Assembly (NCBI GenBank): GCA_903822825.1
Contig: CAIJQQ010000039.1
Span: 1 to 64,000, forward strand
Length of the DNA stretch: 64,000 nucleotides
Direction: 5' to 3'
From: an uncultured Burkholderiales bacterium
GTDB taxonomy: Bacteria > Pseudomonadota > Gammaproteobacteria > Burkholderiales > Burkholderiaceae_C
Position 1 is the first letter of the stretch, and each line of letters starts with the position of its first letter. Made by a program: the position numbers and the translations under genes. Shown here one piece after another: positions 9,715 to 20,284 of the stretch. The notes beneath the pieces are model-generated. The model was not told the DNA's origin, made no database searches, and was given only the letters and a program-made list of their open reading frames with translations.

Positions 9715-11796
9715 ATGTCCAAGCGCCAACTCTTCGTCACCACCGCCTTGCCGTATGCCAACGGCAATTTCCACATCGGCCACATCATGGAATACATCCA
9801 GGCCGACATCTGGGTGCGTTACCAAAGAATGCAGGGCAGCCAGGTCAATTTTGTGGGTGCCGACGACACCCACGGCGCGCCGATCATGATCGCCGCCGAA
9901 AAGGCGGGCAAAACGCCCCAGCAGTTCGTGGCCGACATCGCTTCGGGCCGCAAGCCTTATTTGGACGGCTTTCACATCGCTTTCGACAACTGGCACAGCA
10001 CCGACGCGCCTGAAAACCACGAGCTGGCCCGCCAGATTTACCGCGACCTGCGCGACATCTCAAAGGCCGACGGTGGCTCACTGATCGAGGTGCGCTCGGT
10101 CGAGCAGTTCTTTGACCCGCAAAAGAACATGTTCTTGCCCGACCGTTTCATCCAAGGCGAGTGCCCCAAGTGCCACGCCAAAGACCAGTACGGCGACAAC
10201 TGCGAGGTGTGCGGCGCGGTTTACGCCCCCACCGACCTGATCAACCCGTTTTCTGCCCTGTCGGGTGCCAAGCCTGAGCTCAAAACCTCGGAGCACTTTT
10301 TCTTCAAGCTGTCAGACCCGCGCTGCGTCGAGTTTTTGAGCCAGTGGACACAAGACGGCAAGCTGCAACCGGAAGTAGCCAATAAGGTGAAAGAGTGGTT
10401 TTCGGTGCGCACCAACCCCGACGGCAGCACCAGCGAGGGCCTGGGCGACTGGGACATCTCGCGTGATGCGCCTTACTTTGGCATTGAGATCCCCGACGCA
10501 CCGGGCAAGTACTTTTATGTGTGGCTGGACGCGCCTGTGGGCTATTTGGCCTCGCTCAAAAACCTGCTCGACAAACGCGGCGAAGACTACAACGCCTACA
10601 TGGCCAGCCCGGATCTGGAGCAGATCCATTTCATCGGCAAGGACATCGTCACATTCCACACGCTGTTCTGGCCTGCCATGCTGCACTTCAGTGGCCGCAA
10701 GACGCCGAACAAGGTGAACGTGCATGGCTTTTTGACGGTGAACAACGGCGAAAAAATGAGCAAGAGCCGGGGCACGGGTCTGGACCCGCTCAAGTACCTG
10801 AGCCTGGGCATGAACCCCGAGTGGCTGCGCTACTACCTCGCGGCCAAACTCTCGGCCCGCAACGAGGACATCGACTTCAACGCCGAAGACTTCATGGCGC
10901 GGGTGAACTCTGACCTGATTGGCAAGTTCATCAACATCGCCTCTCGCTCAGCCGGTTTCATTGCCAAGCGATTTGACGGAAAGCTGGGCACTGTGAGCGC
11001 CGACGGTCAGGCACTGCTGACCGCACTGCAAAGCGCCACACCCACGATTGCCGCTTTTTACGAAGAGCGCGAATACGCCAAGGCCCTGCGCGAAGTCATG
11101 TTGCTGGCCGACAAGGTCAACAGCTATGTGGACCAAAACAAACCTTGGGACCTGTCCAAGCGAGAAGGCCAGGACGGCCGCCTGCACGATGTGTGCACCG
11201 CCTGCATCGAAGCCTTCCGCCTGCTCTCGCTGCAGCTCAAGCCCGTCTTGCCCGCACTGGCTGCCCAAGTCGAGAGTTTCCTGAACGTGACACCCTTCAC
11301 CTTTGACCAAGCGCAAAGCCTGCTGGGTGCAGGCCACGCCATCAACGCCTACCAACATCTGATGCAACGCGTCACCCCCGAACAACTCGACGCTTTGTTC
11401 GAGCCGCCTGCGGTGGTCGAGGAAAAAGTCATCCCCGGCGGAGAAGCGATCGCCCCCACCATCAGCATCGACGACTTCACCAAAATCGATCTGCGCATCG
11501 CCCAGATCGTGAACTGCGAACCTGTGGAAGGCTCGGTCAAGCTGCTGCGCCTGACACTGGACGTGGGCGAAGGTCGCATGCGCAATGTATTCAGTGGCAT
11601 CGCCAGCATGTACAAGCCCGAAGACCTGATCGGCAAGCTCACCGTGATGGTGGCCAACCTGGCGCCGCGCAAGATGAAGTTTGGTGTGTCTGAGGGCATG
11701 GTGCTGGCCGCCAGCCACGCCAACGAAAAAGCCGAGCCGGGCATCCATGTGCTGTACCCTTGGCCCGGCGCCAAGCCAGGCATGCGCATCCACTGA
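9715..11796 (+). CDS. metG: Methionyl-tRNA synthetase
   Basis: It charges tRNA-Met with methionine. The 693-residue protein has the class I HIGH motif (residues 20-23), a zinc knuckle [18 protein letters not shown], and the KMSKS motif in [13 protein letters not shown]-terminal EMAP/Trbp111-type tRNA-binding domain (about 590-693, beginning [15 protein letters not shown]) gives the long dimeric form of MetRS. The ATG at 9715 ([17 protein letters not shown]) is the usual start; the frame is open 30 nt further upstream. Confidence 0.98.
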   Translation: MSKRQLFVTTALPYANGNFHIGHIMEYIQADIWVRYQRMQGSQVNFVGADDTHGAPIMIAAEKAGKTPQQFVADIASGRKPYLDGFHIAFDNWHSTDAPENHELARQIYRDLRDISKADGGSLIEVRSVEQFFDPQKNMFLPDRFIQGECPKCHAKDQYGDNCEVCGAVYAPTDLINPFSALSGAKPELKTSEHFFFKLSDPRCVEFLSQWTQDGKLQPEVANKVKEWFSVRTNPDGSTSEGLGDWDISRDAPYFGIEIPDAPGKYFYVWLDAPVGYLASLKNLLDKRGEDYNAYMASPDLEQIHFIGKDIVTFHTLFWPAMLHFSGRKTPNKVNVHGFLTVNNGEKMSKSRGTGLDPLKYLSLGMNPEWLRYYLAAKLSARNEDIDFNAEDFMARVNSDLIGKFINIASRSAGFIAKRFDGKLGTVSADGQALLTALQSATPTIAAFYEEREYAKALREVMLLADKVNSYVDQNKPWDLSKREGQDGRLHDVCTACIEAFRLLSLQLKPVLPALAAQVESFLNVTPFTFDQAQSLLGAGHAINAYQHLMQRVTPEQLDALFEPPAVVEEKVIPGGEAIAPTISIDDFTKIDLRIAQIVNCEPVEGSVKLLRLTLDVGEGRMRNVFSGIASMYKPEDLIGKLTVMVANLAPRKMKFGVSEGMVLAASHANEKAEPGIHVLYPWPGAKPGMRIH

Positions 11797-11814
11797 CGCA
11801 CCCCAACCTTCGGA

Positions 11815-11841
11815 TTTAATTGGGATCTGACCCCAATTAAA
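11815..11841. repeat. Inverted repeat after metG (TTTAATTGGG arms)
   Basis: The arm tttaattggg at 11815-11824 and its exact complement at 11832-11841 enclose atctgac. The element starts 18 nt after the metG stop. It has no T-tract. The ttaattgggatctgacccc core resembles short palindromes often found dispersed near REP-associated transposases in proteobacteria (recollection, not a search). It may also act as the metG transcript end. Confidence 0.6.
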
Positions 11842-11897
11842 CCCAGCCGACGGCCGTTGTGTTGGCTAAAGGGGGCTTGGGGCATACTGTTTGGGTC

Positions 11898-13577
11898 ATG
11901 AAGTTCGACCTGCCTCCGTTTCGCCCCAAACTGCTGGACACCCTGCCGGGCTATGACCGTCAGCAACTGGCCAAGGACATCGGCGCGGGCATCACCGTGG
12001 GCATCGTGGCTTTGCCACTGGCCATGGCTTTTGCCATCGCTTCCGGCCTCAAACCCGAGTCCGGCATCTACACGGCCATCATTGCAGGCTTTTTGATCTC
12101 GGCCTTGGGCGGCAGCCGGGTGCAGATTGGTGGCCCCGCCGGGGCGTTCATCGTCATCGTCTACGGCATCCTGGCGCACTACGGCCTGGCCAACCTGATC
12201 TTGGCCACCGCGATGTCGGGCGTGTTGCTGTTCCTGATGGGCTTGTTCCGCTTGGGCACGCTGGTGCGCTTCATTCCGGTGTCCGTGGTGATCGGCTTCA
12301 CCAACGGCATCGCGGTGCTGATCATGCTCTCGCAGATCAAAGACTTTTTGGGGCTCAAAGTACCGTCCATGCCCGCCGACTTTTTCGGCATCCTGAACAC
12401 TTTGGGCCAACACCTGCACACGGCCGAGCTGCCCTCGGTGCTGGTGGCACTGGGCTCGCTGTCGCTTTTGATTGGCTGGATGCGCCTGGGCCGACGCCTT
12501 GAAAACACCCGCTACAAAAGCATCAGCGCCGTGCCCGGCTCCATCATTGCGCTGCTGTTTGCCACGCTGGCCTGCGCCTGGCTGTCGCTGCCCGTTGCAA
12601 CCATCGGCAGCAAGTTCGGCGGCATCCCGGCCCACCTGCCCAGCTTGCATTGGCCCGAGTTCAGTTGGAGCAGTGCCCGCTTTCTGTTCATGCCCACCTT
12701 GACACTGACGCTGCTGGGCGCTATCGAGTCTTTGCTGTGTGCCCGCATCGCCGACGGCCTGATCGGTGACCGCCACAACCCCAACCAGGAACTCATGGCG
12801 CAGGGCGTGGCCAATTTTGTCACGCCATTTTTTGGGGGCATGCCGGCCACCGGCACCATCGCCCGCACCATGACCAACATCAAAAGCGGGGGCAGCAGCC
12901 CCATCGCAGGCATGGTGCACGCGCTCACGCTGCTGTTCATCGTGTTGGTGGCCGCGCCCATGGCGTCTTATGTGCCGCTGTCGGCCTTGGCGGCCATCTT
13001 GCTGTTCGTGGCCTGGAACATGGGCGAATGGCGCGAATTCATGCACCTGCGGCACTACCGCATGCCTTACCGGCTCACGCTGCTGGCGGTGTTTTTCCTC
13101 ACCGTGGTGTTTGACCTCACCGTGGCCGTGGAAGTAGGCTTGGTGAGCGCGTGCCTGACTTTCATCTACCGCATCTCGAGCCTGAGCCGCAGCGAAGCAG
13201 TCAGCCCACTCGAGTGCCCCGCTCTGGCTGGACAAGAGCGCAAGGTGCAGGCTTGGCGCATTCATGGCGCACTGTTCTTTGGTGCAGTGAAACTCATCGA
13301 GGAAATTGAAGACAAGGTGTGCACCCCTGCGCTGGTGATCGACCTCAAAAACGTCATCTATATCGACTCTTCTGGGGCGGACGCCCTGGTGAGCCTGATC
13401 CACGCGTGCCACAAGCGGCAAGTGCTGTTGATCGTGTGCGGGCTCCATCACCAACCCATGGACATTGCCCTTCGGACGGGCTTGCTGGCCCGCCTGGACG
13501 GCAAGCTCGAGCCCGATCTGGCCACGGGCATGGCTCGGGCCTTGAACCTGATGCAAGCGCCCGGCCCGGTAAAATAA
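11898..13577 (+). CDS. SulP family anion transporter with STAS domain
   Basis: This is an inner-membrane SLC26/SulP permease for sulfate, bicarbonate or dicarboxylates. The 559-residue protein has the N-terminal signature ITVGIVALPLAMAFAIASGLKPESGIYTAIIAG, about 10-14 hydrophobic segments up to residue 430, and a cytoplasmic STAS domain (about 440-550, with VIDLKNVIYIDSSGADAL). The ATG at 11898 fits the family; the frame is open to 11859. A hairpin follows the stop at 13584-13615. The substrate cannot be told from sequence. A second SulP gene lies at 31865. Confidence 0.92.
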   Translation: MKFDLPPFRPKLLDTLPGYDRQQLAKDIGAGITVGIVALPLAMAFAIASGLKPESGIYTAIIAGFLISALGGSRVQIGGPAGAFIVIVYGILAHYGLANLILATAMSGVLLFLMGLFRLGTLVRFIPVSVVIGFTNGIAVLIMLSQIKDFLGLKVPSMPADFFGILNTLGQHLHTAELPSVLVALGSLSLLIGWMRLGRRLENTRYKSISAVPGSIIALLFATLACAWLSLPVATIGSKFGGIPAHLPSLHWPEFSWSSARFLFMPTLTLTLLGAIESLLCARIADGLIGDRHNPNQELMAQGVANFVTPFFGGMPATGTIARTMTNIKSGGSSPIAGMVHALTLLFIVLVAAPMASYVPLSALAAILLFVAWNMGEWREFMHLRHYRMPYRLTLLAVFFLTVVFDLTVAVEVGLVSACLTFIYRISSLSRSEAVSPLECPALAGQERKVQAWRIHGALFFGAVKLIEEIEDKVCTPALVIDLKNVIYIDSSGADALVSLIHACHKRQVLLIVCGLHHQPMDIALRTGLLARLDGKLEPDLATGMARALNLMQAPGPVK

Positions 13578-13583
13578 GCCCAT

Positions 13584-13615
13584 CCGTGTTTCGAGCTCTT
13601 TCCAAACACGGTTTT
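13584..13615 (+). terminator. Possible weak terminator after the SulP gene
   Basis: The stem ccgtgttt (13584-13591) pairs with aaacacgg (13604-13611) across a 12-nt loop and is followed by TTTT. It lies 7 nt after the stop of the SulP gene and before the DUF3460 gene. The short T-run makes it a weak candidate. Confidence 0.45.
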
Positions 13616-13635
13616 CAAAGATTCGAGCCTGCCCC

Positions 13636-13839
13636 ATGTCCATCTTTCGCCGCCCCGACTACCGCTCCGACACCACCGAGTTCATCGACGCGCTCAAGGG
13701 CCAACACCCCGAACTCGAAGCCCAGCAACGCGAAGGCCGCGCCCTGCTCTGGGACAAACAGATCAACCGCAAAGACCAGCAAGAATTCAAAGAAGGCAGC
13801 GTGGCCCAAAAGCCCTACGTCTACCAAACCCAAGCCTGA
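13636..13839 (+). CDS. DUF3460 family protein
   Basis: The 67-residue basic/acidic protein begins MSIFRRPDYRSD and ends KPYVYQTQA. This matches DUF3460, a small family conserved in Burkholderiales with no known function. No signal peptide, membrane helix or cysteine motif is seen. It lies 14 nt upstream of scpA, the conserved arrangement in this order, so the two are probably cotranscribed. A role alongside chromosome condensation is only suggested by position. Confidence 0.85.
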   Translation: MSIFRRPDYRSDTTEFIDALKGQHPELEAQQREGRALLWDKQINRKDQQEFKEGSVAQKPYVYQTQA

Positions 13840-13853
13840 ACATTTCTGCCTTG

Positions 13854-14711
13854 ATGAACACATCGGCCGACCCTCACGTGCTGCACCAGGCTACGGACAT
13901 TGCCACCCCATCCATGCCGCAAGTGGTGGACCAGGTCGCGCTGGCACGTCTGTACGGCGAGCCGCTGTTTTCGATGCCCACCGACCTGTACATCCCTCCG
14001 GATGCGCTGGAGGTGTTCCTCGAGGCGTTTGAGGGCCCGCTGGACTTGCTGCTTTACCTGATCCGCAAACAAAACTTCAACATCCTTGACATCCCCATGG
14101 CCGGGGTGACGCGCCAGTACCTGAGCTATGTGGACGAGATCCGCGAGCACAACCTGGAGCTGGCCGCCGAATACCTGCTCATGGCTGCGATGCTGATCGA
14201 GATCAAGTCGCGCATGCTGCTGCCTGCGAAGAAGGTGGCTGAAGGCGAGGAAGCCGAAGACCCGCGTGCCGAGCTGGTTCGCCGCCTGCTCGAATACGAG
14301 CAGATGAAACTCGCCTCGATGCAGCTCGGTGAGATTCCGCAATTTGGCCGCGACTTCCTCAAAGCCGAGGTCTACATCGAGCAAAGCCTGCAGCCGCGCT
14401 TTCCTGATGTGAGCCTGGACGAGCTGCAGGCCGCTTGGCGTGACATCCTCAAGCGTGCACAGCTGGTGCAGCACCACAAGATCAGCCGTGAAGAACTCAG
14501 CGTGCGCGAGCACATGAGCATCGTGCTGCGCATTTTGCAGGGACGCAAATTCGTCGAGTTCGAACACCTGTTCGACCCCAGCCAAGGCACGCCCGTGCTG
14601 GTGGTGACCTTCATCGCTTTGCTTGAATTGGCCAAGGAAACCCTGATCGAGATCACTCAGGCTGAGGCTTTTGCCCCCATTTACGTCCGGTTGGCTTTCA
14701 CGCCCAACTGA
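13854..14711 (+). CDS. scpA: Segregation and condensation protein A
   Basis: ScpA is the kleisin subunit of the SMC-ScpAB condensin that organises and segregates the chromosome. The 285-residue protein has the kleisin N-terminal signature FEGPLDLLLYLIRKQNFNILDIPM (near residues 63-86), the YLLMAAMLIEIKSRMLLP helix, and a C-terminal winged-helix region. An unusually long N-terminal extension of about 45 residues precedes the domain, as in other Burkholderiales. The ATG at 13854 is preferred over the adjacent in-frame TTG at 13851. scpB is not in the window. panC follows. Confidence 0.95.
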   Translation: MNTSADPHVLHQATDIATPSMPQVVDQVALARLYGEPLFSMPTDLYIPPDALEVFLEAFEGPLDLLLYLIRKQNFNILDIPMAGVTRQYLSYVDEIREHNLELAAEYLLMAAMLIEIKSRMLLPAKKVAEGEEAEDPRAELVRRLLEYEQMKLASMQLGEIPQFGRDFLKAEVYIEQSLQPRFPDVSLDELQAAWRDILKRAQLVQHHKISREELSVREHMSIVLRILQGRKFVEFEHLFDPSQGTPVLVVTFIALLELAKETLIEITQAEAFAPIYVRLAFTPN

Positions 14712-14728
14712 AATATCCCTAGCCATGA

Positions 14729-15607
<879 letters not shown>

Positions 15608-15688
15608 TGGAGATCGAATGCTCGGCGAAGTGGGCTGTTCACAGCCGAGGCTGGCACGCATTGCGCGACATCAGTGCTTGGCTTGAGC

Positions 15689-16426
15689 TCAAATGGATTT
15701 ATGGTTCACCCGCTTGGACAGCTCTTGCGCTGTCTCTTTGCGCTCGCTGTAACGGTCCACCAAGTAAGGCGACACGTCGCGTGTGAGCAGCGTGAATTTG
15801 ACGAGCTCTTCCATCACGTCGACCACGCGGTCGAAATAGGCCGAGGGCTTCATGCGCCCGGCCTCGTCGAACTCCAAAAAAGCCTTGGCAACAGAACTCT
15901 GGTTGGGGATGGTCAGCATCCTCATCCAGCGCCCCAGAATGCGCATTTGGTTCACGGCATTGAACGACTGCGAGCCGCCACAAACCTCCATCACCGCCAA
16001 AGTTTTGCCTTGCGTGGGGCGAACCGCACCCACCGACAAGGGGATCCAGTCGATCTGGCTTTTCAGGATGCCGGTCATGGCGCCGTGGCGCTCTGGCGAG
16101 CACCACACCATGCCCTCGGACCAAGCGGCCAGGTCGCGCAGCTCTTTGACTTTGGGGTGGCTCTCGGGCGCTGCGTCAGGTTGCGGCAAATCCAAAGGGT
16201 CGTACACACGAACCTCCGCGCCCATGGCCTCCAGCAAGCGCGCGGCTTCCAAGGTCAGCAGCTTGCTGTAAGAGCGCTCGCGCAGCGAGCCATACAGCAT
16301 CAATATCCGAGGCGGGTGGGTAGAAGGGGACTGCACACCCAGTGCGGTGAGGCTTGGCACCACAAAGCAAGCGTTGTCGATTTGGGGTAGCACTTGTGTT
16401 GGGCCGCTCGGCATTAGATCGGTCAT
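15689..16426 (-). CDS. arsH: Arsenical resistance protein ArsH
   Basis: ArsH is an NADPH-dependent FMN reductase that oxidises trivalent organoarsenicals such as methylarsenite to the less toxic pentavalent form. The 245-residue protein has the flavodoxin-like motif [16 protein letters not shown] and the conserved [21 protein letters not shown] segment that is diagnostic of ArsH. Its ATG overlaps the acr3 stop by four bases (ATGA), so it is translationally coupled as the last gene of the ars operon. Confidence 0.95.
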   Translation of the reverse strand: MTDLMPSGPTQVLPQIDNACFVVPSLTALGVQSPSTHPPRILMLYGSLRERSYSKLLTLEAARLLEAMGAEVRVYDPLDLPQPDAAPESHPKVKELRDLAAWSEGMVWCSPERHGAMTGILKSQIDWIPLSVGAVRPTQGKTLAVMEVCGGSQSFNAVNQMRILGRWMRMLTIPNQSSVAKAFLEFDEAGRMKPSAYFDRVVDVMEELVKFTLLTRDVSPYLVDRYSERKETAQELSKRVNHKSI

Positions 16427-17493
16427 TCTCGAATCCCTGAGACGGAATCGGTACCCTCGTACCAGCCTTTGGAATGGTTCACGATGTACACCACCAGCAA
16501 CATCACGGGCACTTCGATCAACACCCCCACCACCGTGGCCAGTGCCGCACCGGAGTGGAAGCCAAACAGGCTGATGGCCGCGGCAACGGCCAACTCAAAG
16601 AAGTTGGATGCGCCAATCAGCGCCGATGGGCAAGCAATGTTGTGCTTCTCGCCCACCACGCGGTTCAACCAGTAAGCCAGCGCGGAATTGAAAAAGACCT
16701 GAATCAAAATTGGCACCGCCAACAGGCCAATCACCAGCGGCTGCTGCAAGATGGCGTCGCCTTGGAAAGCGAACAACAGCACCAACGTCGCCAGCAAGGC
16801 AGCGATGGACCATGGGCCGATTCGGGCCATCACCGCATCAAATGCCTGCGTGCCCTTGGCCAGCAAGGATTGGCGAAGCCACTGAGCCAGAGCCACGGGA
16901 ATGACGATGTAGAGCACCACCGAGGTCAGCAGCGTGTCCCAAGGCACGGTGATCGCAGACAGCCCCAACAAGAACGCAACCAAAGGTGCAAAAGCGACGA
17001 CCATGATGCTGTCGTTGAGTGCGACCTGCGACAAGGTGAACAGCGGGTCACCACCCGTCAAGCGGCTCCAGACAAAGACCATGGCGGTACAGGGCGCTGC
17101 CGCGAGCAAGATCAATCCGGCGATGTAGCTGTCGAGTTGGTCCGGTGGCAACAGGGGCGCAAACCAGTGGCGAATGAAAAGCCAGCCCAAAAAGGCCATC
17201 GAGAAAGGCTTCACCAACCAGTTCACAAACAGCGTGACGCCGATGCCTTTGACATGTTTGCGCACTTCGGGCAAAGCGCCAAAGTCCACCTTCACCAGCA
17301 TGGGGATGATCATCACCCAGATCAACAAGCCCACGGGCAAATTGACCTGTGCGATTTCCATGCGGCCAACCGCTTGGAATGCGCTCGGGAAAAATTGCCC
17401 GAGTGCCATGCCTGCCACGATGCACAGGAAGACCCAAACGGTCAGGTAGCGCTCAAACACGCTCATGGGCGCGGCTGCTTGTGCTTCGTTCAT
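16423..17493 (-). CDS. acr3: Arsenite efflux transporter ACR3
   Basis: ACR3 is a ten-helix inner-membrane permease of the BART superfamily that extrudes arsenite using the proton motive force. The 356-residue protein shows the conserved [31 protein letters not shown] segment containing the essential cysteine, and [19 protein letters not shown]. It starts 4 nt after the arsC stop and overlaps arsH. ACR3-type pumps are sometimes annotated arsB, although they are unrelated to true ArsB. Confidence 0.96.
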   Translation of the reverse strand: MNEAQAAAPMSVFERYLTVWVFLCIVAGMALGQFFPSAFQAVGRMEIAQVNLPVGLLIWVMIIPMLVKVDFGALPEVRKHVKGIGVTLFVNWLVKPFSMAFLGWLFIRHWFAPLLPPDQLDSYIAGLILLAAAPCTAMVFVWSRLTGGDPLFTLSQVALNDSIMVVAFAPLVAFLLGLSAITVPWDTLLTSVVLYIVIPVALAQWLRQSLLAKGTQAFDAVMARIGPWSIAALLATLVLLFAFQGDAILQQPLVIGLLAVPILIQVFFNSALAYWLNRVVGEKHNIACPSALIGASNFFELAVAAAISLFGFHSGAALATVVGVLIEVPVMLLVVYIVNHSKGWYEGTDSVSGIRE

Positions 17494-17497
17494 GGGG

Positions 17498-18004
17498 TCA
17501 GTCCTTGGCCAAATCGCGTGCGGTCTTTTCGATCGAAAGACGGCTCAAACCGGACAAAGGCAAGTTCACAAAAATCTCCAAACGCCTGCGGATCAGGTGC
17601 AGCGTTTGCACAAAGGCTTCGCGCTTTTTGTCGTCCCCGCCTTGCGCTTCAGAGGGGTCTGCGTAACCCCAATGGGCGGTGGCGGGTTGACCGGGCCAAT
17701 AGGGGCACACCTCGCCTGCGGCGTTGTCGCAAACGGTAATGACCAAGTCCATGTGGGGCGCATCGGCTTGGGCAAATTCGTCCCAGCTTTTGCTGCTCAA
17801 GCCTTCAATCGACACACCCGATTGGCTGAGCGTTTCCAGCGCCATGGGGTTGGGTTTTTGGTTCTCACGCGGACTGCTGCCTGCGGAATAGGCCTTGAAC
17901 CGGCCTTTGCCCAGGTGGTTGAGCATGGCCTCCGCCAAAATGCTTCGCGCCGAGTTGTGGGTACAAAGAAAAAGAACGTTCAAAGGGCGTGTTTCTGTGC
18001 TCAT
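17498..18004 (-). CDS. arsC: Arsenate reductase (LMW phosphatase type)
   Basis: It reduces arsenate to arsenite for export by ACR3. The 168-residue protein belongs to the low-molecular-weight tyrosine phosphatase fold: the P-loop is CTHNSARS (C14-S21) and further cysteines occur in VCDNAAGEVCPYWPG. These are features of the thioredoxin- or glutaredoxin-linked class. The ATG at 18004 gives MSTETRPLNVLFLC; the open frame upstream runs into arsR and is not used. It lies 13 nt after the arsR stop. Confidence 0.95.
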   Translation of the reverse strand: MSTETRPLNVLFLCTHNSARSILAEAMLNHLGKGRFKAYSAGSSPRENQKPNPMALETLSQSGVSIEGLSSKSWDEFAQADAPHMDLVITVCDNAAGEVCPYWPGQPATAHWGYADPSEAQGGDDKKREAFVQTLHLIRRRLEIFVNLPLSGLSRLSIEKTARDLAKD

Positions 18005-18017
18005 GTGGGACTTGAAG

Positions 18018-18338
18018 TTAGCAGTGACAGGCAGCGGCCTCGGTGAGGCAAGCCTCGCCTTGGCAGCAGTTTTGGGTGAGGAAGGACAAGACACCGTTCA
18101 TGCGGTCGTACTGCGCCCGATAGATCAGGTTGCGGCCGCTGCGTTCCTGAGAAATCAGATCCGCATGCATCAACTCTTTCAAATGGAATGACAGCGTGTT
18201 GGCAGGCAGCCCCAGCGACTCGGCCAGCAACGCGGGCGTCAAGCCCTCGCTGCCCTTCACCACCAAGGCGCGGAAAATCTGCAGCCGGTTGGGCTGGGCC
18301 AGCGCGGCCAATGCTTTGATGACGAGCTTTTCTTCCAT
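18018..18338 (-). CDS. arsR: Arsenic-responsive repressor ArsR (C-terminal cysteine type)
   Basis: This 106-residue winged-helix ArsR/SmtB repressor heads the arsR-arsC-acr3-arsH operon. The recognition helix region is LGLPANTLSFHLKELMHADLI. The usual helix-3 ELCVCDL metal site is absent. Arsenite is probably sensed by the C-terminal cysteines C91, C92 and C97, like the Acidithiobacillus-type ArsR, and there is a second pair at C104 and C106. The upstream stretch 18339-18375 is strikingly AT-rich for this genome and should hold the autoregulated promoter and operator. Confidence 0.94.
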   Translation of the reverse strand: MEEKLVIKALAALAQPNRLQIFRALVVKGSEGLTPALLAESLGLPANTLSFHLKELMHADLISQERSGRNLIYRAQYDRMNGVLSFLTQNCCQGEACLTEAAACHC

Positions 18339-18424
18339 AATTCAACTTTAATAGAAATATGTGATTATTTTATGACGCTCAGCACAGGATGCAGCGCTGG
18401 CCCCAGCAAAAAAAGTCCAGGCTT

Positions 18425-19426
18425 TTAAACGGCTTCGCCCCGAGGCCCGCGTCCCATCAGCACCTGCACGGCATCAAACGCTTTGAGGCGACCGTCGAGC
18501 AAGGCCACTACGGCTTCGGTGATCGGCATGTCCACACCCAACTGACGGGCACGCTCCAGCACGGTGCGGGCGCTGTACACGCCTTCGGCCACATGGCCCA
18601 GAGATGTGACGGCCTGCTCCAGGCTCAGGCCTTGCGCCAGCAAAAGCCCAACTTTGCGGTTGCGACTCAGGTCGCCCGTGGCCGTCAGCACCAGATCGCC
18701 CAGGCCCGACAGGCCCATGAAGGTTTCGGGCTTGGCGCCCAGCGCCACGCCCAGACGGGTCATTTCGGCCAAGCCCCGGGTGATGAGGGCTGCGCGGGCG
18801 TTCAGGCCCAGGTCCAGTCCGTCGCACAGGCCGGTGGCGATGGCCAACACGTTTTTGACGGCGCCACCCACCTCGACTCCGACGATGTCGTCGTTGGCAT
18901 ACACACGCAGCGCGCTGCCGTGGAAGGCCTTGACCAGTGCATCACGCACTGACGCGTGGGAACTGGCGGCCACCAGCGCAGTGGGTTGGGTACGGGCCAC
19001 TTCTGCAGCAAAGCTGGGGCCGTTCAGCGCGCCAGCGCGCATCAGCGGAGCCACTTGGGCTTGGACTTCATGGGGCATGAGTCCTGAGCTGGATTCAAAG
19101 CCTTTGCACAGCCAGGCCACCGATGCGGGGACGCCTTGAAGTGCCTGCAAGGTGCTGCGCAGGCCCGCCATGGGGGTGGCAATGATGATGAGGTCTTCGG
19201 GCCGGGCAGACTGCACCAATCCGTCCAGCGAACCAGAAATGATCGACAGTTCGGCAGGCAGATCGATGCCCGGCAAATAACGCTCGTTACAGCGCTGCTG
19301 CTGCAAGCGCTCGGCTTGGGCCTTGTCACGTGCATGCAGGCTCACCCTGCGGGCTGGTGTCTGGCGGCTGGCAGCAATCGCCAGCGCCGTGCCCCAAGCC
19401 CCCGCACCGATGATGGTGATCTGCAT
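18425..19426 (-). CDS. gpsA: Glycerol-3-phosphate dehydrogenase [NAD(P)+]
   Basis: It reduces dihydroxyacetone phosphate to sn-glycerol-3-phosphate for phospholipid synthesis. The 333-residue protein has the N-terminal dinucleotide motif [10 protein letters not shown] (near residue 7), the GPSFAAEVA segment, and the conserved [18 protein letters not shown] stretch with the catalytic lysine. It follows secB by 18 nt on the same strand; the rhodanese-grxC-secB-gpsA order is common in betaproteobacteria. Confidence 0.97.
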   Translation of the reverse strand: MQITIIGAGAWGTALAIAASRQTPARRVSLHARDKAQAERLQQQRCNERYLPGIDLPAELSIISGSLDGLVQSARPEDLIIIATPMAGLRSTLQALQGVPASVAWLCKGFESSSGLMPHEVQAQVAPLMRAGALNGPSFAAEVARTQPTALVAASSHASVRDALVKAFHGSALRVYANDDIVGVEVGGAVKNVLAIATGLCDGLDLGLNARAALITRGLAEMTRLGVALGAKPETFMGLSGLGDLVLTATGDLSRNRKVGLLLAQGLSLEQAVTSLGHVAEGVYSARTVLERARQLGVDMPITEAVVALLDGRLKAFDAVQVLMGRGPRGEAV

Positions 19427-19444
19427 GCCGGGTGTTGGCCGTGC

Positions 19445-19918
19445 TTACTGCTGGGTGGCGGCAGCTTGGGCTTGCTGCTGCTCAAACATGGCTTGAAAGT
19501 TGATTTCGGCCAGGTGCACGGGTGGGAAGCCGCCACGGGTGATCAGGTCGGCCACATTCCCACGCAAGTAGGGGTAAATGATCTGAGGACAAGCGATGCC
19601 GATCAGGGCGCCCATCTGGTCATCAGGGATGTGGCGTATTTCAAAAATGCCGCCTTGCTTGCACTCGGCCAGGAACACGGTCTTGTCTCCGATCTTGGTG
19701 TGCACGGTGGCGGTGACGCTGACCTCGAACACGCCGTCTGCCACAGGCAGGCTTTCCACGCCCAGCTGGATGTCCACGGTGGGTTGCTGCTGTTCGAGCA
19801 AGATGGCGGGCGAATTGGGCTGCTCCAGAGAAGCTTCCTTGAGGTAAACGCGCTGGATCTGGAACACAGGGGCCAGGGCTTCGGAGCTTGCGACTTCAGG
19901 AGTTTGGTGATCGGACAT
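19445..19918 (-). CDS. secB: Protein-export chaperone SecB
   Basis: SecB is a tetrameric cytosolic chaperone that holds precursor proteins unfolded and passes them to SecA. The 157-residue protein matches family length and contains the conserved [21 protein letters not shown] segment and the [29 protein letters not shown] region. It sits between grxC and gpsA. A hairpin with an A/T tract separates it from grxC, so it may have some independent expression. Confidence 0.97.
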   Translation of the reverse strand: MSDHQTPEVASSEALAPVFQIQRVYLKEASLEQPNSPAILLEQQQPTVDIQLGVESLPVADGVFEVSVTATVHTKIGDKTVFLAECKQGGIFEIRHIPDDQMGALIGIACPQIIYPYLRGNVADLITRGGFPPVHLAEINFQAMFEQQQAQAAATQQ

Positions 19919-19933
19919 CTTGAGACTTTTTTG

Positions 19934-19968
19934 AAAAAAATGCGGGCAGCCCAGGAAGGACTGCCTGC
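19934..19968 (-). terminator. Rho-independent terminator or attenuator between grxC and secB
   Basis: Read on the minus strand, gcaggcag (19968-19961) pairs with ctgcccgc (19949-19942) with one G-T wobble, and a run of seven T (19940-19934) follows. It lies 39 nt after grxC and 15 nt before the secB ATG. Read-through would still be needed for secB unless it has its own promoter, so an attenuator is likely. Confidence 0.65.
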
Positions 19969-20007
19969 CAGTTGTAGACGGGAGGATTATCAGCGATGTT
20001 CAGGGGC

Positions 20008-20268
20008 TTATTGACCCTGAAGCAAGGGCACAAGGCCGCCTTTGGCGTCGAGTGCGACCAGGTCGTCACAGCCACCCACATGGGTTTCGCCAATGAAAAT
20101 TTGCGGCACCGTGCGGCGACCGGTGGTCTTCATCATGTGGTCTCGCTGCGCGGGGGAGGTGTCGATGCGGATCTCTTCAATGTGCTCGACGCCCTTGGCC
20201 TTGAGGATTTGCTTGGCCCGAATGCAGTAAGGGCAAACGGCGGTGGTGTACATCTTGACGGGTGTCAT
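20008..20268 (-). CDS. grxC: Glutaredoxin 3
   Basis: This 86-residue dithiol glutaredoxin uses glutathione to reduce disulfides. The CPYC active site is at residues 12-15, the TVPQIFI cis-proline loop follows, and the GGCDDL glutathione-binding motif is present. It lies between a membrane-anchored rhodanese gene (16 nt upstream) and secB. It could also serve the arsenate reductase nearby, although arsC of this class may use thioredoxin. Confidence 0.96.
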   Translation of the reverse strand: MTPVKMYTTAVCPYCIRAKQILKAKGVEHIEEIRIDTSPAQRDHMMKTTGRRTVPQIFIGETHVGGCDDLVALDAKGGLVPLLQGQ

Positions 20269-20284
20269 GCGTGTGCTCCTTGCT

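Noticed and set aside
11349..13643. 764-codon open frame on the minus strand opposite metG and the SulP gene
   Set aside because: It spans two well-supported genes on the other strand and has no domain; this is an artefact of GC-rich codon usage.
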